Shown: positions 45,794 to 55,043, numbered from the stretch's first letter. The stretch: 64,000 nt of DNA from Sphingomonas hankookensis (GCF_001619955.1 NZ_LQQO01000023.1:1-64000); one strand, 5' to 3'. Translations and numbers: made by a program. The notes: generated by a model from the letters alone, not told the origin.

Positions 45794-46630
45794 TCAGGTT
45801 GGATGCCGTCGGCCGGCTAGGCCAGCGACATCCGTTGTGTGTTCAAATGATTCTAGGAACGGTTGCGGATCGTCATGAGACTCGCACGCGGCATTATCGA
45901 TCGCTGCGCCCAGCGAGGCGAGGACCTGGCCGAGCGCGCCGCCCAGCGTCACCTCAGCCAGCTCGCGACAGCTGAGCGTCGCGCGCATCGCCACCAGCTC
46001 GGCGGACTGTTCGGCGTGGTGGACGATGGCGTCGCACGGCAGCGGCGCCGGGCGGAACCGCCGCGGCAGGAAGCGCAGCAGCTTAGCCGGCAGCAGCGGG
46101 CGATAGATATTCGACGTCTGCCGATAGCGGGGGCCCGCGCCGGTGGTGCGGCAGAAGCGCCGCTGGCGGACTAGAAACCCCGCCGCCTCCAGTGTGGCGA
46201 GCGCACGGGCGACGGTGGCGCGGCCAAGCGCGGTCGCCTTCGCCAGATGGTCATAAGTCGGGAACACCCGACCGGTATTCAGCCGGGCGAGGGTGCAAAT
46301 CTCCTCGAACACGCGCACGGCGCCGGCGGTGAGGCCTGCCAGCACCGCCTCGTCGGCACGCAGCATCCGCCCTTCGGCACGTGCATCGCGGCGCACCCGC
46401 CGCCCGGCATCGAGCGCGGCGCGCGCGGTGCGCAGCAGCCGGTCGGTCTCGCCCTTGGCCGGAACCGCGAAGAAACTGTCCTCGACGCTGCCCGCCTCGA
46501 CGCTGCCGCGGCGTACCGGGGCGCCGGTGCGATGCACCCCGCTACTGCGTGGCCGTGCCGCCCGCGCCGGATGTGCGCGCGCTGGATCCAGCATGCGTGC
46601 GATTGCTTCGCTCAGGATGAGCGCCATCAT
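45794..46630 (-). CDS. helix-turn-helix protein of the replication region
   Basis: A 278-residue basic protein starting [20 protein letters not shown] at 46630, preceded by an AAGGGG ribosome site. Residues about 110-170 form a winged helix-turn-helix: [57 protein letters not shown]. The remainder is arginine-rich with no enzyme motif. It lies 408 bp downstream of repA on the same strand, with four iterons and a candidate antisense RNA in between. HTH proteins of this kind are frequent beside RepA genes on sphingomonad plasmids; it could be an accessory initiator or copy-number regulator. That role is inferred from position. Confidence 0.75.
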   Translation of the reverse strand: MMALILSEAIARMLDPARAHPARAARPRSSGVHRTGAPVRRGSVEAGSVEDSFFAVPAKGETDRLLRTARAALDAGRRVRRDARAEGRMLRADEAVLAGLTAGAVRVFEEICTLARLNTGRVFPTYDHLAKATALGRATVARALATLEAAGFLVRQRRFCRTTGAGPRYRQTSNIYRPLLPAKLLRFLPRRFRPAPLPCDAIVHHAEQSAELVAMRATLSCRELAEVTLGGALGQVLASLGAAIDNAACESHDDPQPFLESFEHTTDVAGLAGRRHPT

Positions 46631-46694
46631 CGTCCCCTTGTTGGGGGCCGGGACCATTTTTGCAAAAAAGAGGCGTGGCGCGAAACGCGCGTCC

Positions 46695-46723
46695 TTGAAC
46701 CGGCAAGCGATCGGGGGTATCTG
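46695..46723 (+). promoter_or_regulatory. candidate promoter for a counter-transcribed RNA
   Basis: TTGAAC at 46695-46700, 17 bp, then TATCTG at 46718-46723 on the plus strand, opposite to repA and the HTH gene. Correct spacing; 4 of 6 and 4 of 6 matches to the sigma-70 hexamers. Followed at 87 bp by a terminator. Confidence 0.4.
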
Positions 46724-46729
46724 GAACGC

Positions 46730-46810
46730 ACTGTGATGCTGAGTTCGACGTTTGGCGACGTCACTCCAAATACCCCTGGGACGCCCGGCCTTCGTGCCGG
46801 GCTTTCCTTT
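46730..46810 (+). ncRNA. candidate ~80-nt counter-transcribed RNA in the repA-HTH intergenic region
   Basis: A plus-strand promoter-like sequence (46695-46723) and a textbook terminator (46783-46810) bracket about 80 nt without a credible open frame. The product would contain a second small stem (GACGTTTGGCGACGTC, 46748-46763) and would be antisense to RNA running from repA toward the HTH gene. This is the arrangement of copy-control antisense RNAs in several plasmid types. No homology is claimed; the call rests on the signals only. Confidence 0.4.
46783..46810 (+). terminator. rho-independent terminator on the plus strand
   Basis: GCCCGGC, loop CTTCGT, GCCGGGC, then TTTCCTTT. A 7-bp GC stem with a stable loop and U-rich tail. 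There is no protein gene on the plus strand upstream for several kb, so it must end a short RNA. Read on the minus strand there is no U-tract. Confidence 0.75.
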
Positions 46811-46905
46811 ATGTGGTCACGGCCGCTTCCTCCTCTGCCGACCCCATTGCCGGCTTGAATGCGCCGACTGTCGCAGATGATTTCCAACAACGAAAGTGTT
46901 CCCGG

Positions 46906-47020
46906 TTCGTGCTTTCGCGGATGATGCTCGAAAATCGTTCGTGCTATCGCGGATGAAGCGGGCCCGGTTCGTGCTTTCGCGGACGCGAAACCGCGCTGGA
47001 TTCGTGCTTTAGCGGATGCA
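46906..47020. repeat. four direct iterons downstream of repA (probable oriV)
   Basis: Copies start at 46906, 46938, 46968 and 47001, reading TTCGTGCTTTCGCGGATGAT with up to a few changes. Starts are 32, 30 and 33 bp apart, about three helical turns, so all would face one side of the DNA. The copy at 47001 ends 19 bp from the repA stop. Iterons of this size and phasing are the binding sites of plasmid initiators. I do not see a DnaA box or AT-rich melting region by eye. Confidence 0.85.
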
Positions 47021-47038
47021 CCGCGCGGTCGAGTCGGA

Positions 47039-47941
47039 TCAGTCGGTTACCGATTCGGCGGGTTCGATATCGTCCGATTCGCCGTCGTGCTCGAGTTCGG
47101 GCAGGCGCGGTTCGATCCGTACCCGGCTGTACCCCGGCGTCCGCGTGCCCTTGGCCGGGGTGGTCGCGCCGATCAGCACGAGGCGGAAATCGGGGATCGC
47201 ATCCGCCTCGACGATGGCTTTGAGCGCATGGCGGAAGTGCGGCAGCGAATTCTGATAGCCCAATTGCCGGCGCAGCTCGTCGAGCTCCATTTCGCACGGC
47301 CCCTCGCTGCACGACGAGCGCGCGATCTCGTACAATCGCCGCTCGACCGGCCCCAGCTGGAAATAGCCGCTGGCGTAATCGAGGATCTGTCCGTCGTGCA
47401 GGATCGCGCGGTACAGCCAGTCGCACAGTCGAACCCGGATCGCCTTCAGTCGCCGTGCGTCACCGCCGGCGTCCTTCGACCGGGTATAGTAGAGCTTCGC
47501 TTCGGACAGCCACGAGAAATAGCCTTCCTCGCCTTCGCCGCCCGCCTCGATATTGGTCTTGATCTGCGTACCCTGCAATCGCTCCAGCGCCTGCGACAAC
47601 CGGCCATAGGAGCGCGCCGAGGGGTTGTTGCCGGTCACGCAGAACAGGTCGTGCGCGGTGAAGTGGAATTCCTGGTTCACCTCTTCCCCGGCTTCGAGCC
47701 GCGCGATCATCAGGCTGGCGATATAGAGCACGATCTCCTTGTCGTAGATCGTGGCGGCCCCCTTGGCGGTCGGCACGATCTCGATCGAGACGGTGCCGTT
47801 GTCGTACGACAGCGGCCGCGTCCACTTGCCCTTGCTGAGCGCAAAGAACGGAAACGCCATCAGCGACCGCTCACCGCGCACATCGGCCAGAAGCGGGCTG
47901 TCGAGCACGAACAGATCGCGCTGAGTCCGAGGCGGGGTCAT
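47039..47941 (-). CDS. repA: plasmid replication initiator protein RepA (RPA family)
   Basis: A 300-residue protein. MAFPFFALSKGKWTRPLSYD, VSIEIVPTAKGAATIYDKEIVLYIASLM and ARSYGRLSQALERLQGTQIKTN are the marks of the replication initiator protein A family (PF10134-type), followed by a winged-helix-like second half (ICDWLY-type RLCDWLYRAILHDGQILDYA, SSCSEGPCEMELDELRRQLGY). It should bind the iterons on both sides of the gene (four downstream, three upstream), start replication and repress its own transcription. The acidic tail (ELEHDGESDDIEPAESV) is disordered. This is the strongest evidence that the window belongs to a plasmid or chromid. Start at 47941 directly follows the upstream iteron group. 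Confidence 0.92.
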   Translation of the reverse strand: MTPPRTQRDLFVLDSPLLADVRGERSLMAFPFFALSKGKWTRPLSYDNGTVSIEIVPTAKGAATIYDKEIVLYIASLMIARLEAGEEVNQEFHFTAHDLFCVTGNNPSARSYGRLSQALERLQGTQIKTNIEAGGEGEEGYFSWLSEAKLYYTRSKDAGGDARRLKAIRVRLCDWLYRAILHDGQILDYASGYFQLGPVERRLYEIARSSCSEGPCEMELDELRRQLGYQNSLPHFRHALKAIVEADAIPDFRLVLIGATTPAKGTRTPGYSRVRIEPRLPELEHDGESDDIEPAESVTD

Positions 47942-47960
47942 GCTCGAACCTCGGGTACGG

Positions 47961-48090
47961 CATCATCCGCGAAAGCACGAGTTGTGGAGCGACCATCATC
48001 CGCGAAAGCACGAATCCACTGGGGCGGGGGGGCGGAAAGCGGCGATCGGAGCGTCCCGGACACCGTCAATTCGTGCTTTCGCGGATGATG
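47961..48090. repeat. three iterons upstream of repA
   Basis: Two copies on the minus strand (47961-47980 and 47994-48014, CATCATCCGCGAAAGCACGA) and one on the plus strand (48070-48090, TTCGTGCTTTCGCGGATGAT). The mixed orientation differs from the uniform downstream group, and their place ahead of repA suits autorepression or copy pairing. The remaining bases to 48185 hold only a hairpin. Confidence 0.85.
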
Positions 48091-48148
48091 GTGGATCGTC
48101 AAGGAAGACTGCTGTGACTGGATCATATCCGTCAGGCTAGCAGTATGG

Positions 48149-48176
48149 CGTCGCCTGCTCAAACAGGCAGGCGACG
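48149..48176. terminator. hairpin after the fcl gene
   Basis: CGTCGCCTG and CAGGCGACG around a 10-base loop, 10 bp beyond the fcl stop. A 9-bp GC stem, but no U-tract on the minus strand, so weak or Rho-assisted termination is likely. Confidence 0.4.
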
Positions 48177-48185
48177 TCCTATGGT

Positions 48186-49139
48186 TCACCGTTCGGCGAC
48201 GGAGTGTTGTTCGAGGAACCACTGGTAGGTTTCGCGCACGCCATCGGCCAGCGCGACTGACGGCTTGAAGCCCATCGCGCCGAGCCGGCTCGAATCCATC
48301 AGCTTGCGCATCGTCCCATCGGGCTTACTCGTGTCGAACACGATCTCGCCGCCAAAGCCCGTCACCTGTGCCACCAGATGCGCGAGTTCACCGATGGTCA
48401 CGTCCTCGCCGTAGCCCACGTTGATATGGCTCAGCATCGGCTCGGTGTTGGCGTCATAGGTCGCCTTGTCGAGGTCGAACACGAACAGTGACGCCTCCGC
48501 CATATCGTCGACATGGAGGAACTCGCGCTTGGGCGTACCCGTACCCCAGATTACCACCTGGTCCGCACTCGACTGGACCGCCTCGTGGAAACGGCGGATG
48601 AGGGCGGGCATCACATGGCTGTTCTCGGGGTGGAAATTGTCCCCCGGACCATAGAGGTTGGTCGGCATGACGCTGCGATAGTCGGTGCCGTGCTGCCGGT
48701 TGTAGCTCTCGCACAGCTTGATCCCTGCGATCTTGGCGACCGCGTATGGCTCGTTGGTCGGCTCGAGCACACCCGTCAGCAACGCATCCTCGCGCATCGG
48801 CTGCGCGACCGCACGCGGATAGATGCACGATGACCCCAGGAACAGCAGCCGGCGGACCCCGCTCGCGAACGCCTGATGGATGACGTTACATTCGATCATC
48901 AGGTTTTCGTAGATGAAGTCGGCCGGATAGGTGTTGTTGGCGTGGATGCCCCCCACCTTGGCCGCCGCCAGCACCACACCGTCGACCCCGGCCTCGGCGA
49001 AGAAGCCGCGCACCGCCTGCTGGTCGGTCAGGTCGAGCTCAGCGCGGGTGCGCGTCACCACCTCGGCACCACGTGTCGCAAGCTTGCGCGCGATCGCGCC
49101 GCCCACCATGCCGCGGTGCCCTGCCACGAAGATCCGCAT
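48186..49139 (-). CDS. fcl: GDP-L-fucose synthase
   Basis: A 317-residue short-chain dehydrogenase: NADP-binding [10 protein letters not shown] at 7-16, [19 protein letters not shown] typical of GDP-fucose synthases, [10 protein letters not shown] with the catalytic serine, the YAVAK catalytic pair, and [27 protein letters not shown]. It epimerises and reduces GDP-4-keto-6-deoxymannose, the product of Gmd, to GDP-L-fucose. It follows gmd by 10 bp on the same strand and is the last gene of the exopolysaccharide cluster. Together they imply fucose in the polymer. The start at 49139 gives [10 protein letters not shown]; the upstream frame extends only 13 codons. Confidence 0.96.
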   Translation of the reverse strand: MRIFVAGHRGMVGGAIARKLATRGAEVVTRTRAELDLTDQQAVRGFFAEAGVDGVVLAAAKVGGIHANNTYPADFIYENLMIECNVIHQAFASGVRRLLFLGSSCIYPRAVAQPMREDALLTGVLEPTNEPYAVAKIAGIKLCESYNRQHGTDYRSVMPTNLYGPGDNFHPENSHVMPALIRRFHEAVQSSADQVVIWGTGTPKREFLHVDDMAEASLFVFDLDKATYDANTEPMLSHINVGYGEDVTIGELAHLVAQVTGFGGEIVFDTSKPDGTMRKLMDSSRLGAMGFKPSVALADGVRETYQWFLEQHSVAER

Positions 49140-49149
49140 CTGGCCGTCC

Positions 49150-50277
49150 TTACGATTCAAGCGACACGGGCAGCGCATAGCCGTGCTGCTTCAGCAGCGC
49201 ATGGCGCTTGGCCGACTTCAGGTCCTCGGCAACCATTTCCTCGCACATCTCCTGCACGCTGATCTCGGGCACCCAGCCAAGCTTGTCCTTGGCGCGTGTC
49301 GGGTCGCCGAGCAGCGTGTCGACTTCTGCCGGGCGGAAATAGCGCGGGTCGATCCGCACGATTACGTCGCCTGCCTTCACCGACGGCGCATCCTCGCCCT
49401 CGACCTTGTCGACGATACCGATCTCGTCGACACCTTCGCCCTCGAAGCGCAAGCTGATGCCGAGGTGTGCCGCCGACCAGCTGATGAACTCGCGCACCGA
49501 ATATTGCACGCCGGTGGCGATGACGAAGTCTTCCGCCGTCTCCTGCTGCAGCATCATCCACTGCATGCGGACATAGTCCTTGGCGTGGCCCCAGTCGCGC
49601 AGGGAATCGATGTTGCCCATGTACAGGCAGGGCTCGAGCCCCTGCGCGATGTTGGCGAGGCCACGGGTGATCTTGCGGGTCACGAACGTCTCGCCGCGCC
49701 GCGGGCTCTCATGGTTGAAGAGCACGCCGTTGCAGGCATACATGCCATACGCCTCGCGGTAGTTTACCGTGATCCAGTAGGCATAGAGCTTGGCCACCGC
49801 ATAGGGCGAGCGCGGGTAGAAGGGCGTCGTCTCGCGCTGCGGGATCTCCTGCACCAGCCCGTAGAGTTCCGAGGTCGACGCCTGGTAGAAGCGTGTCTTC
49901 TTCTCGAGCCCGAGGAAGCGGATCGCCTCGAGCAGGCGCAGCGTGCCCAGCCCATCGACGTCGGCGGTATATTCGGGTGCCTCGAAGCTCACCGCGACAT
50001 GGCTCTGCGCGCCGAGGTTGTAGACCTCGTCGGGCTGGATCTCTTGGATGATCCGCGTCAGGTTCGACGTGTCCGACAGATCGCCATAGTGCAGCTTCAG
50101 GTCGGGCGAAGGCGCGTGCGGGTCTTGGTAGATATGGTCGATGCGCTGGGTGTTGAACAGCGACGCACGCCGCTTGATCCCGTGCACCTCATAGCCCTTC
50201 TCCAGCAGCAACTCCGCCAGATACGAACCATCCTGGCCCGTAATGCCCGTGATCAACGCGACCTTCTTACCGCTCAA
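49150..50277 (-). CDS. gmd: GDP-mannose 4,6-dehydratase
   Basis: A 375-residue enzyme: [23 protein letters not shown] at 10-32, [34 protein letters not shown] with the catalytic threonine-serine-glutamate set, [12 protein letters not shown] (catalytic tyrosine-lysine) and [19 protein letters not shown]. All family motifs are present. It converts GDP-D-mannose to GDP-4-keto-6-deoxy-D-mannose, which Fcl turns into GDP-L-fucose. Genes for GDP-mannose supply (manB, manC) are not in the window. A 172-bp gap lies upstream, in which I see no gene; a promoter there would make gmd-fcl separately controlled. Confidence 0.97.
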   Translation of the reverse strand: MSGKKVALITGITGQDGSYLAELLLEKGYEVHGIKRRASLFNTQRIDHIYQDPHAPSPDLKLHYGDLSDTSNLTRIIQEIQPDEVYNLGAQSHVAVSFEAPEYTADVDGLGTLRLLEAIRFLGLEKKTRFYQASTSELYGLVQEIPQRETTPFYPRSPYAVAKLYAYWITVNYREAYGMYACNGVLFNHESPRRGETFVTRKITRGLANIAQGLEPCLYMGNIDSLRDWGHAKDYVRMQWMMLQQETAEDFVIATGVQYSVREFISWSAAHLGISLRFEGEGVDEIGIVDKVEGEDAPSVKAGDVIVRIDPRYFRPAEVDTLLGDPTRAKDKLGWVPEISVQEMCEEMVAEDLKSAKRHALLKQHGYALPVSLES

Positions 50278-50449
50278 CGTTCTTTCCCTTCGTATCCGCG
50301 CGATCCGAGGCGCTTCCCGATCCGCTCTGCGAAGGACACGATCGTATCCTTCCGCTCGCTTCGCTCGATAGCGGCAGCGGTGCGATTAGCAACAATAGCG
50401 TTACGGAATGGAAGGACCGTGCCGGGGGGGGGTATATAGCTGCGACGGA

Positions 50450-50800
50450 TCAGCGCCGTCGACGTCCGGCGACACGCGCCTGTTCACCTGCCACTACGAA
50501 CGGTGACGCCGCATTGGCTTGCGGATCATAATAACGATCGATCCGGTTACGAATCCGCGTTTGCGCTCGATTTTGTATGCGGTTCGCGATGCGCGCCATC
50601 GGCGCGATACCCGTGTCCTGCTCCACCTGATCCCGGTTCTGACGCTGTCCCGCCTGACCGACCACCGAGCGGGCAACGATGCCAGGTGCCGGCGTGGGCG
50701 AGGGGACCGCGACGTCCTGCGCCTCCGGATCGGCACGGTCCTGGGCTGCCGCTTCGGAGGCGACAGACGACAGCAGCATTAGGAATAGCAGAAAACGCAT
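50450..50800 (-). CDS. small exported protein of the exopolysaccharide cluster
   Basis: A 116-residue protein with signal peptide 1-19 (MRFLLFLMLLSSVASEAAAQ). The mature part has a proline/alanine-rich linker, then an arginine- and asparagine-rich helix (MARIANRIQNRAQTRIRNRIDRYYD) and a very basic end (GRRRR-like). It should be positively charged in the periplasm, which could favour contact with an acidic polysaccharide, but this is a guess. No known family. It lies 40 bp after the TPR-like gene and shares its direction with the cluster. Confidence 0.7.
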   Translation of the reverse strand: MRFLLFLMLLSSVASEAAAQDRADPEAQDVAVPSPTPAPGIVARSVVGQAGQRQNRDQVEQDTGIAPMARIANRIQNRAQTRIRNRIDRYYDPQANAASPFVVAGEQARVAGRRRR

Positions 50801-50840
50801 GTTCTGTTCATACCTTCCAAAGACCTGCCGTCGATAGGCA

Positions 50841-52073
50841 TCAACGACCTGCTGGACGCAACCGGACGAAATCGATCTGTCCGGTCAGGCCCGACATCTG
50901 ATCGGTCGGCTTGGCGACGAGCATGAACTGCTGGACGGGGCATGCCGTTGGCACGGTGATTTGCCCCGTGAAGCGACCACCCTGTCTCGAAGAAGCCGGA
51001 ACGGGCACTCTTCCCAGTTCACGACCATCGCCGCAGGTCAGCGTCCAGTAGAAATAATCGCTATTCGGCCCTTCAACGGCGATGCTATGGCCTTCGATCA
51101 CGTAGTTTCCGGGCGACAGAACCTGGGTCTGACGCAACAGCGGCCCACCCAGATTGGGTGGCACCGAGATATCGACCAGACCGCTGTTCTCGCCATGCTG
51201 AATCGTAGTCGAGATGCCGCTGTCGGTAATCGGCGTCCAGTCGAACGGCGAAGGCAACGTCAGATTCGCCTCGAAGTTCGCATCGCGCGACATCTGTCGA
51301 TCGACGCCGCGCCGCATGGACCTGTAGTAGGTCCATGCGTCATCGGTCTGCCCCGCGGCAAGCAGACGCGGGATCAACAAGGCTTCCGTACCTTCGGGAA
51401 GGTTCATTCCCCGCGATCGCAGCGTCGCCAGAACGCTGGCCGTCGCTCGCGTATCCGGACCGTTCACCGCCAGATAGGTGACGAAATGGTCACCCCAGAT
51501 CGGTCGGGTTCCCAGCAGACGGATCAGATCGCTACGGATATCGCTGTTGGTGATGGCCGACGCCAGCACCGGGAAGAGCAAGTCAGCGGCAACGCGAGAG
51601 GTCCGCAATGCCGTATCGTAATTGCGTAACGCCCCGGCGATGTCGTTGCGCGCGACCGCGTCCTCGATCGCCCAGAGCCGGGTACGAAGATCACGGCGCG
51701 ACAATTTGTCAGCATAGGCGAAGATACGGCGGGCGGCGGCCGTATTTTCACGGATCTGGGCGTTTATTCCAAGCGTCGCTACGGCCGATACCGCCGTCGG
51801 ATCATGACGCAACGCCTGGCGCGCCAACATGTCGCTGCGGTTCCGTTCCGCGCTATCGGCTTCGGCACCGGACAGCTTTTCCGACAGTATCGCACCGATC
51901 CGGCCATCCTCCGGCGCAAGGGCATAAGCCTGTTCCGGTGCCTTGCCACGCAGCATATACGCCGTCGAACGGCTGATCGACCCGTAAGCGATCCCGGTAG
52001 CGACAGCCGCCAACGCCAGGCGCACACCCCATTCACCGACCGGGCGCCGGGCGAGGGCACCACGCTTGGCCAT
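50841..52073 (-). CDS. membrane-anchored repeat protein of the exopolysaccharide cluster
   Basis: A 410-residue protein with one N-terminal membrane helix (about 16-34, VRLALAAVATGIAYGSISRS). A helical repeat region follows (about 45-235, alanine-rich pairs such as ARQALRHDPTAVSAVATLGI, GALRNYDTALRTSRVAADLL) that looks TPR-like. The C-terminal ~170 residues are beta-rich (GPLLRQTQVLSPGNYVIEGH, YFYWTLTCGDGRELGRVPVP). Its start overlaps the wzc stop by one base (TAATG), a tight coupling that suggests a role with Wzc/Wza in polymer assembly or export. I know no characterised homologue by name. Confidence 0.72.
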   Translation of the reverse strand: MAKRGALARRPVGEWGVRLALAAVATGIAYGSISRSTAYMLRGKAPEQAYALAPEDGRIGAILSEKLSGAEADSAERNRSDMLARQALRHDPTAVSAVATLGINAQIRENTAAARRIFAYADKLSRRDLRTRLWAIEDAVARNDIAGALRNYDTALRTSRVAADLLFPVLASAITNSDIRSDLIRLLGTRPIWGDHFVTYLAVNGPDTRATASVLATLRSRGMNLPEGTEALLIPRLLAAGQTDDAWTYYRSMRRGVDRQMSRDANFEANLTLPSPFDWTPITDSGISTTIQHGENSGLVDISVPPNLGGPLLRQTQVLSPGNYVIEGHSIAVEGPNSDYFYWTLTCGDGRELGRVPVPASSRQGGRFTGQITVPTACPVQQFMLVAKPTDQMSGLTGQIDFVRLRPAGR

Positions 52074-54277
52074 TACCGCTGTCCCTTGGACTCGGCACCA
52101 CCATCACGGCCATAGCCGTATCCATAATCATAGCCGTAGCCGAAATGGGACTTGCGTGCTTCGAACTTGGTCAAGACGCCGCCGAAGATATGTGCGTTCG
52201 CTGCGGCCAGTCGGGCCAGTGCCGTCTTGACCAGCGTCGAGCGAATACCATGGGATTCGACTGTATAGACAATCCCTTCGACCCGGCTCGCGATCAGCGG
52301 CGCGTCGGCCAGCCCCATAACCGGCGGGCTGTCGATCACGATGTGGTCGAAATGTTCGTGTAACCGCTCGATCAACAGCGACAACCGATGGCCGGTCAAC
52401 AATTCAGCGGCATTGGGGGGAACGGGACCCGCCGCCATCGCCGCCAGTTTGAGATCGTCCATTTCGAAGATGAGCGAATGGATATCATCCTGTCCGGCAA
52501 GGAAATTGCTCAATCCGCGATCATTGGCGACGCCGCCCAGATGATGGACCGAAGGCGACCGCATGTCGCCGTCGATCAGGATCACGCGCTTTCCGCTGCG
52601 TGCCAGCATCGTCGCCAGTGCGAGCGACGTCGTGGACTTGCCCTCTGCAGGACGTGTCGACGTGACCGACAGAGAACGTGGCACGCCATGTTCGGTGGTG
52701 AACGCCAGGTTGGTCTGAATCGCCAGATAGGCATCGACCAGTTCCGACTTGCGATCGAGCAACGCCGCACGCGGCGTGACACCCTCGACCTTGGGAACCG
52801 ATCCCAGCAACGGCAGACCGAGACGGCGTTCGATCTCGTCCGGATCGGCGATGGCTTCGTCCATCTGCTCCAGTGCGAGAGCCAGCGCGGCGCCCAGACC
52901 AAGACCCGCCAGAAGGGCGATCGCGAGGTTCAGTATCAGTCGCGGCGAGGACGGCCGCTGCGGCACGTCGGCCTGATCGACGACCGACACGTTGTTCACG
53001 CCGACACCGCCCGCGACGCCTATTTCCTTGAAGCGTTGCAGAAGGCCTTCGTACAGCGCGCGGTTGGTATCCACTTCCTGCTGGAAGATATTGTACTGGA
53101 TCGATCGACGACGCAGGTCGAGGTAGCTGCCCTTCAGTTGTTCGACACGTTCCTTGAGCGCCCGCTCGCGCTCTACCGCGCCACGATAATCCGTCTCGAT
53201 CGAACCGGACACGCGACGCTCTTCGCTGGAGATACTGCGATCCAGTTGATCGATCTGCGACTTCAGCGCCCGTGCCGCGGGATATTGCGGCTCGAACTGG
53301 GTCATCAACTTCTGATATTCGGCCGCCAGTTCCGCACGCCGCTGACGCAGCGTATTGATCGCCTGATTACGCAGTGCTTCGGAAGACGCGCCGCGGGCGC
53401 CACCTTCGCGATACCGTGCTTCGGCGGCAATGCGTTCGGCGGTCGCCTGGCTGAGCGCGGCATTGAGCGATGCGAGCTCGTCCGCGACGATTGAACGTTC
53501 GGACGTCGAACCGTCGCCGTTCTGTTGCGCGGGAAGGTTGATGATGCGTTCCTGCGAGGCATAGGCGACCAGCTGACGCTGGCTTTCATCCAGACGTTCC
53601 TTCTGTTGCGCCAGCTGGCGTTGCAACAGGTTGCGCCCATAGGACGTCGCCTGCACCTTGCGTTCGAGATTGGTCTGGATGAACGCATCCGACCAGGCAT
53701 TCACGACCTTTGCCGAGAATTCGGCATCCGAACTGGTGAAGCGGATATTGACCAGACGCGACAGGCGGGTCGGAACGACACTCAGATGTTCGCGCAGGAC
53801 CTCGCCGGCGATCCGTTGTCGAGTGGCACGCCCCGCTGCGGGATAGCGACCGTTCATCAACTGGAACGCGGGCTCGTCGGACGAAACCCCGAAGCGCTCG
53901 TAGAATTTGGGGTCGTCGACCAGACGCAGCTGCGTAGCGACGCGCTCGGACAACGAGCGCGATTGCAGCAGTCCATATTGGGTCTGGTAGAATTCCTGGT
54001 CCGCAACGCTGGTTTCACGCTCGACCCCCTGGAAGTTCGTTACCTGGTTGGCTTCGCGGGAAATCTCGATCGTCGCACTCGCCGTGTACTTTGGCGTCAT
54101 CAGCAACGTCACGATCAGACTGAGCAGAATACAGACTGCCACGGTGCCGAGGATGACATAGCGCCAGCGCACCGCGATCCGCAGATACTGGCGAATAGCC
54201 GACATGCCGACGGCGTTCGATGACGGCGCGACCGGAGCGATACCGCTGCTGGACGGGCTGGAGACGATGGAATTCAT
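52073..54277 (-). CDS. wzc: Wzc-like polysaccharide co-polymerase with BY-kinase domain
   Basis: A 734-residue fusion. The N-terminal Wzz domain has membrane helix 1 (about 38-62), a coiled periplasmic region (about 180-420) and helix 2 (RLILNLAIALLAGLGLGAAL). The C-terminal BY-kinase domain has Walker A TRPAEGKSTTS near 540, Walker A' VILIDGDMR and Walker B HIVIDSPPVMG. It ends with a tyrosine cluster (GYGYDYGYGYGRDG), the autophosphorylation tail. It controls Wzy-dependent chain length together with Wza. The tail alternates tyrosine and glycine, which is more regular than in classical Wzc. Between wza (14 bp upstream) and the TPR-like gene. Confidence 0.94.
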   Translation of the reverse strand: MNSIVSSPSSSGIAPVAPSSNAVGMSAIRQYLRIAVRWRYVILGTVAVCILLSLIVTLLMTPKYTASATIEISREANQVTNFQGVERETSVADQEFYQTQYGLLQSRSLSERVATQLRLVDDPKFYERFGVSSDEPAFQLMNGRYPAAGRATRQRIAGEVLREHLSVVPTRLSRLVNIRFTSSDAEFSAKVVNAWSDAFIQTNLERKVQATSYGRNLLQRQLAQQKERLDESQRQLVAYASQERIINLPAQQNGDGSTSERSIVADELASLNAALSQATAERIAAEARYREGGARGASSEALRNQAINTLRQRRAELAAEYQKLMTQFEPQYPAARALKSQIDQLDRSISSEERRVSGSIETDYRGAVERERALKERVEQLKGSYLDLRRRSIQYNIFQQEVDTNRALYEGLLQRFKEIGVAGGVGVNNVSVVDQADVPQRPSSPRLILNLAIALLAGLGLGAALALALEQMDEAIADPDEIERRLGLPLLGSVPKVEGVTPRAALLDRKSELVDAYLAIQTNLAFTTEHGVPRSLSVTSTRPAEGKSTTSLALATMLARSGKRVILIDGDMRSPSVHHLGGVANDRGLSNFLAGQDDIHSLIFEMDDLKLAAMAAGPVPPNAAELLTGHRLSLLIERLHEHFDHIVIDSPPVMGLADAPLIASRVEGIVYTVESHGIRSTLVKTALARLAAANAHIFGGVLTKFEARKSHFGYGYDYGYGYGRDGGAESKGQR

Positions 54278-54291
54278 GTCGTGCAGGAGCC

Positions 54292-55002
54292 TTATTGCAG
54301 TACCGCGATCAACGGGCCGGCGAGTAGCGGTGAGAGCGATACGAAATCGCGGAACAGACGGCGCTGCGGCGAATCACCGACGACGATGACATCGTTCGCG
54401 AACACGGGGGGATCGTCGTAGCTGCCGCGCCGGATGGCCGCGACGTTGTACAGTCCCGCCATTCGCTGGTTGCCCACGGTCCGCAGGATCACGACGTCTT
54501 CCTGCCTTGCGAATTCCGACAGACCCTTGGCGGACGCGATCACGCGCATGAGCGTCATCTGGTTCGTCACCGGATACAAGCCCGGTTCGACGACTTGCCC
54601 GTCGATGGTCACGACCTGGCTGACCGAACTCTTGATGTTGACCGTCACCCCGGGGTTGCGGACGTACCGCGCCCTGAGTGCCGTATCGATTGCGCTCGCC
54701 AGTTCCTCCGCCGTCTTGCCGCGCGCATCGATCGTGCCGGCAAGCGGCATCGCGATGCGACCGCTGGCGTCTACCTGCATCTCCCGGCTGAGTTCGGGAA
54801 CGGTGAAGACATCGACCTGGATCGTATCCAGCGGACCGATCAGCGCGGGACGGTCGGCAGCGGTCAGATCGCCACGATTGGGGGGCGGCAGTACCGAACT
54901 TCCCTCGACCACCGTCAGTCCCGCTGTCGTCTGCAACGGCGCCTGGCGCGCGCAGCCAGCAAGGGCGCTTGCCATCAGGAAGGCGATACAAAGCTTGCGC
55001 AT
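54292..55002 (-). CDS. wza: Wza-type polysaccharide export lipoprotein
   Basis: A 236-residue lipoprotein: signal sequence with lipobox LAGC (C17), the Poly_export motif LIGPLDTIQVDVFTVPELSREMQVDASGRIAMPLAG, and one SLBB domain (VVTIDGQVVEPGLYPVTNQM). It would form the outer-membrane end of the export channel. It is shorter than Escherichia coli Wza (about 380 residues) and has only one clear SLBB domain and no obvious amphipathic C-terminal helix, as in the GumB/short class. It lies directly before wzc. Confidence 0.93.
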   Translation of the reverse strand: MRKLCIAFLMASALAGCARQAPLQTTAGLTVVEGSSVLPPPNRGDLTAADRPALIGPLDTIQVDVFTVPELSREMQVDASGRIAMPLAGTIDARGKTAEELASAIDTALRARYVRNPGVTVNIKSSVSQVVTIDGQVVEPGLYPVTNQMTLMRVIASAKGLSEFARQEDVVILRTVGNQRMAGLYNVAAIRRGSYDDPPVFANDVIVVGDSPQRRLFRDFVSLSPLLAGPLIAVLQ

Positions 55003-55043
55003 GCGATAGGAAATCCGCGATGGGTACAGGAAGAGACAGCAGC

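Noticed and set aside
46631..46905. A minus-strand frame (about 46627-46890) in the repA-HTH gap as a small replication gene.
   Set aside because: It overlaps the HTH start and the terminator hairpin, and its translation has no pattern; the antisense RNA explanation fits the signals better.
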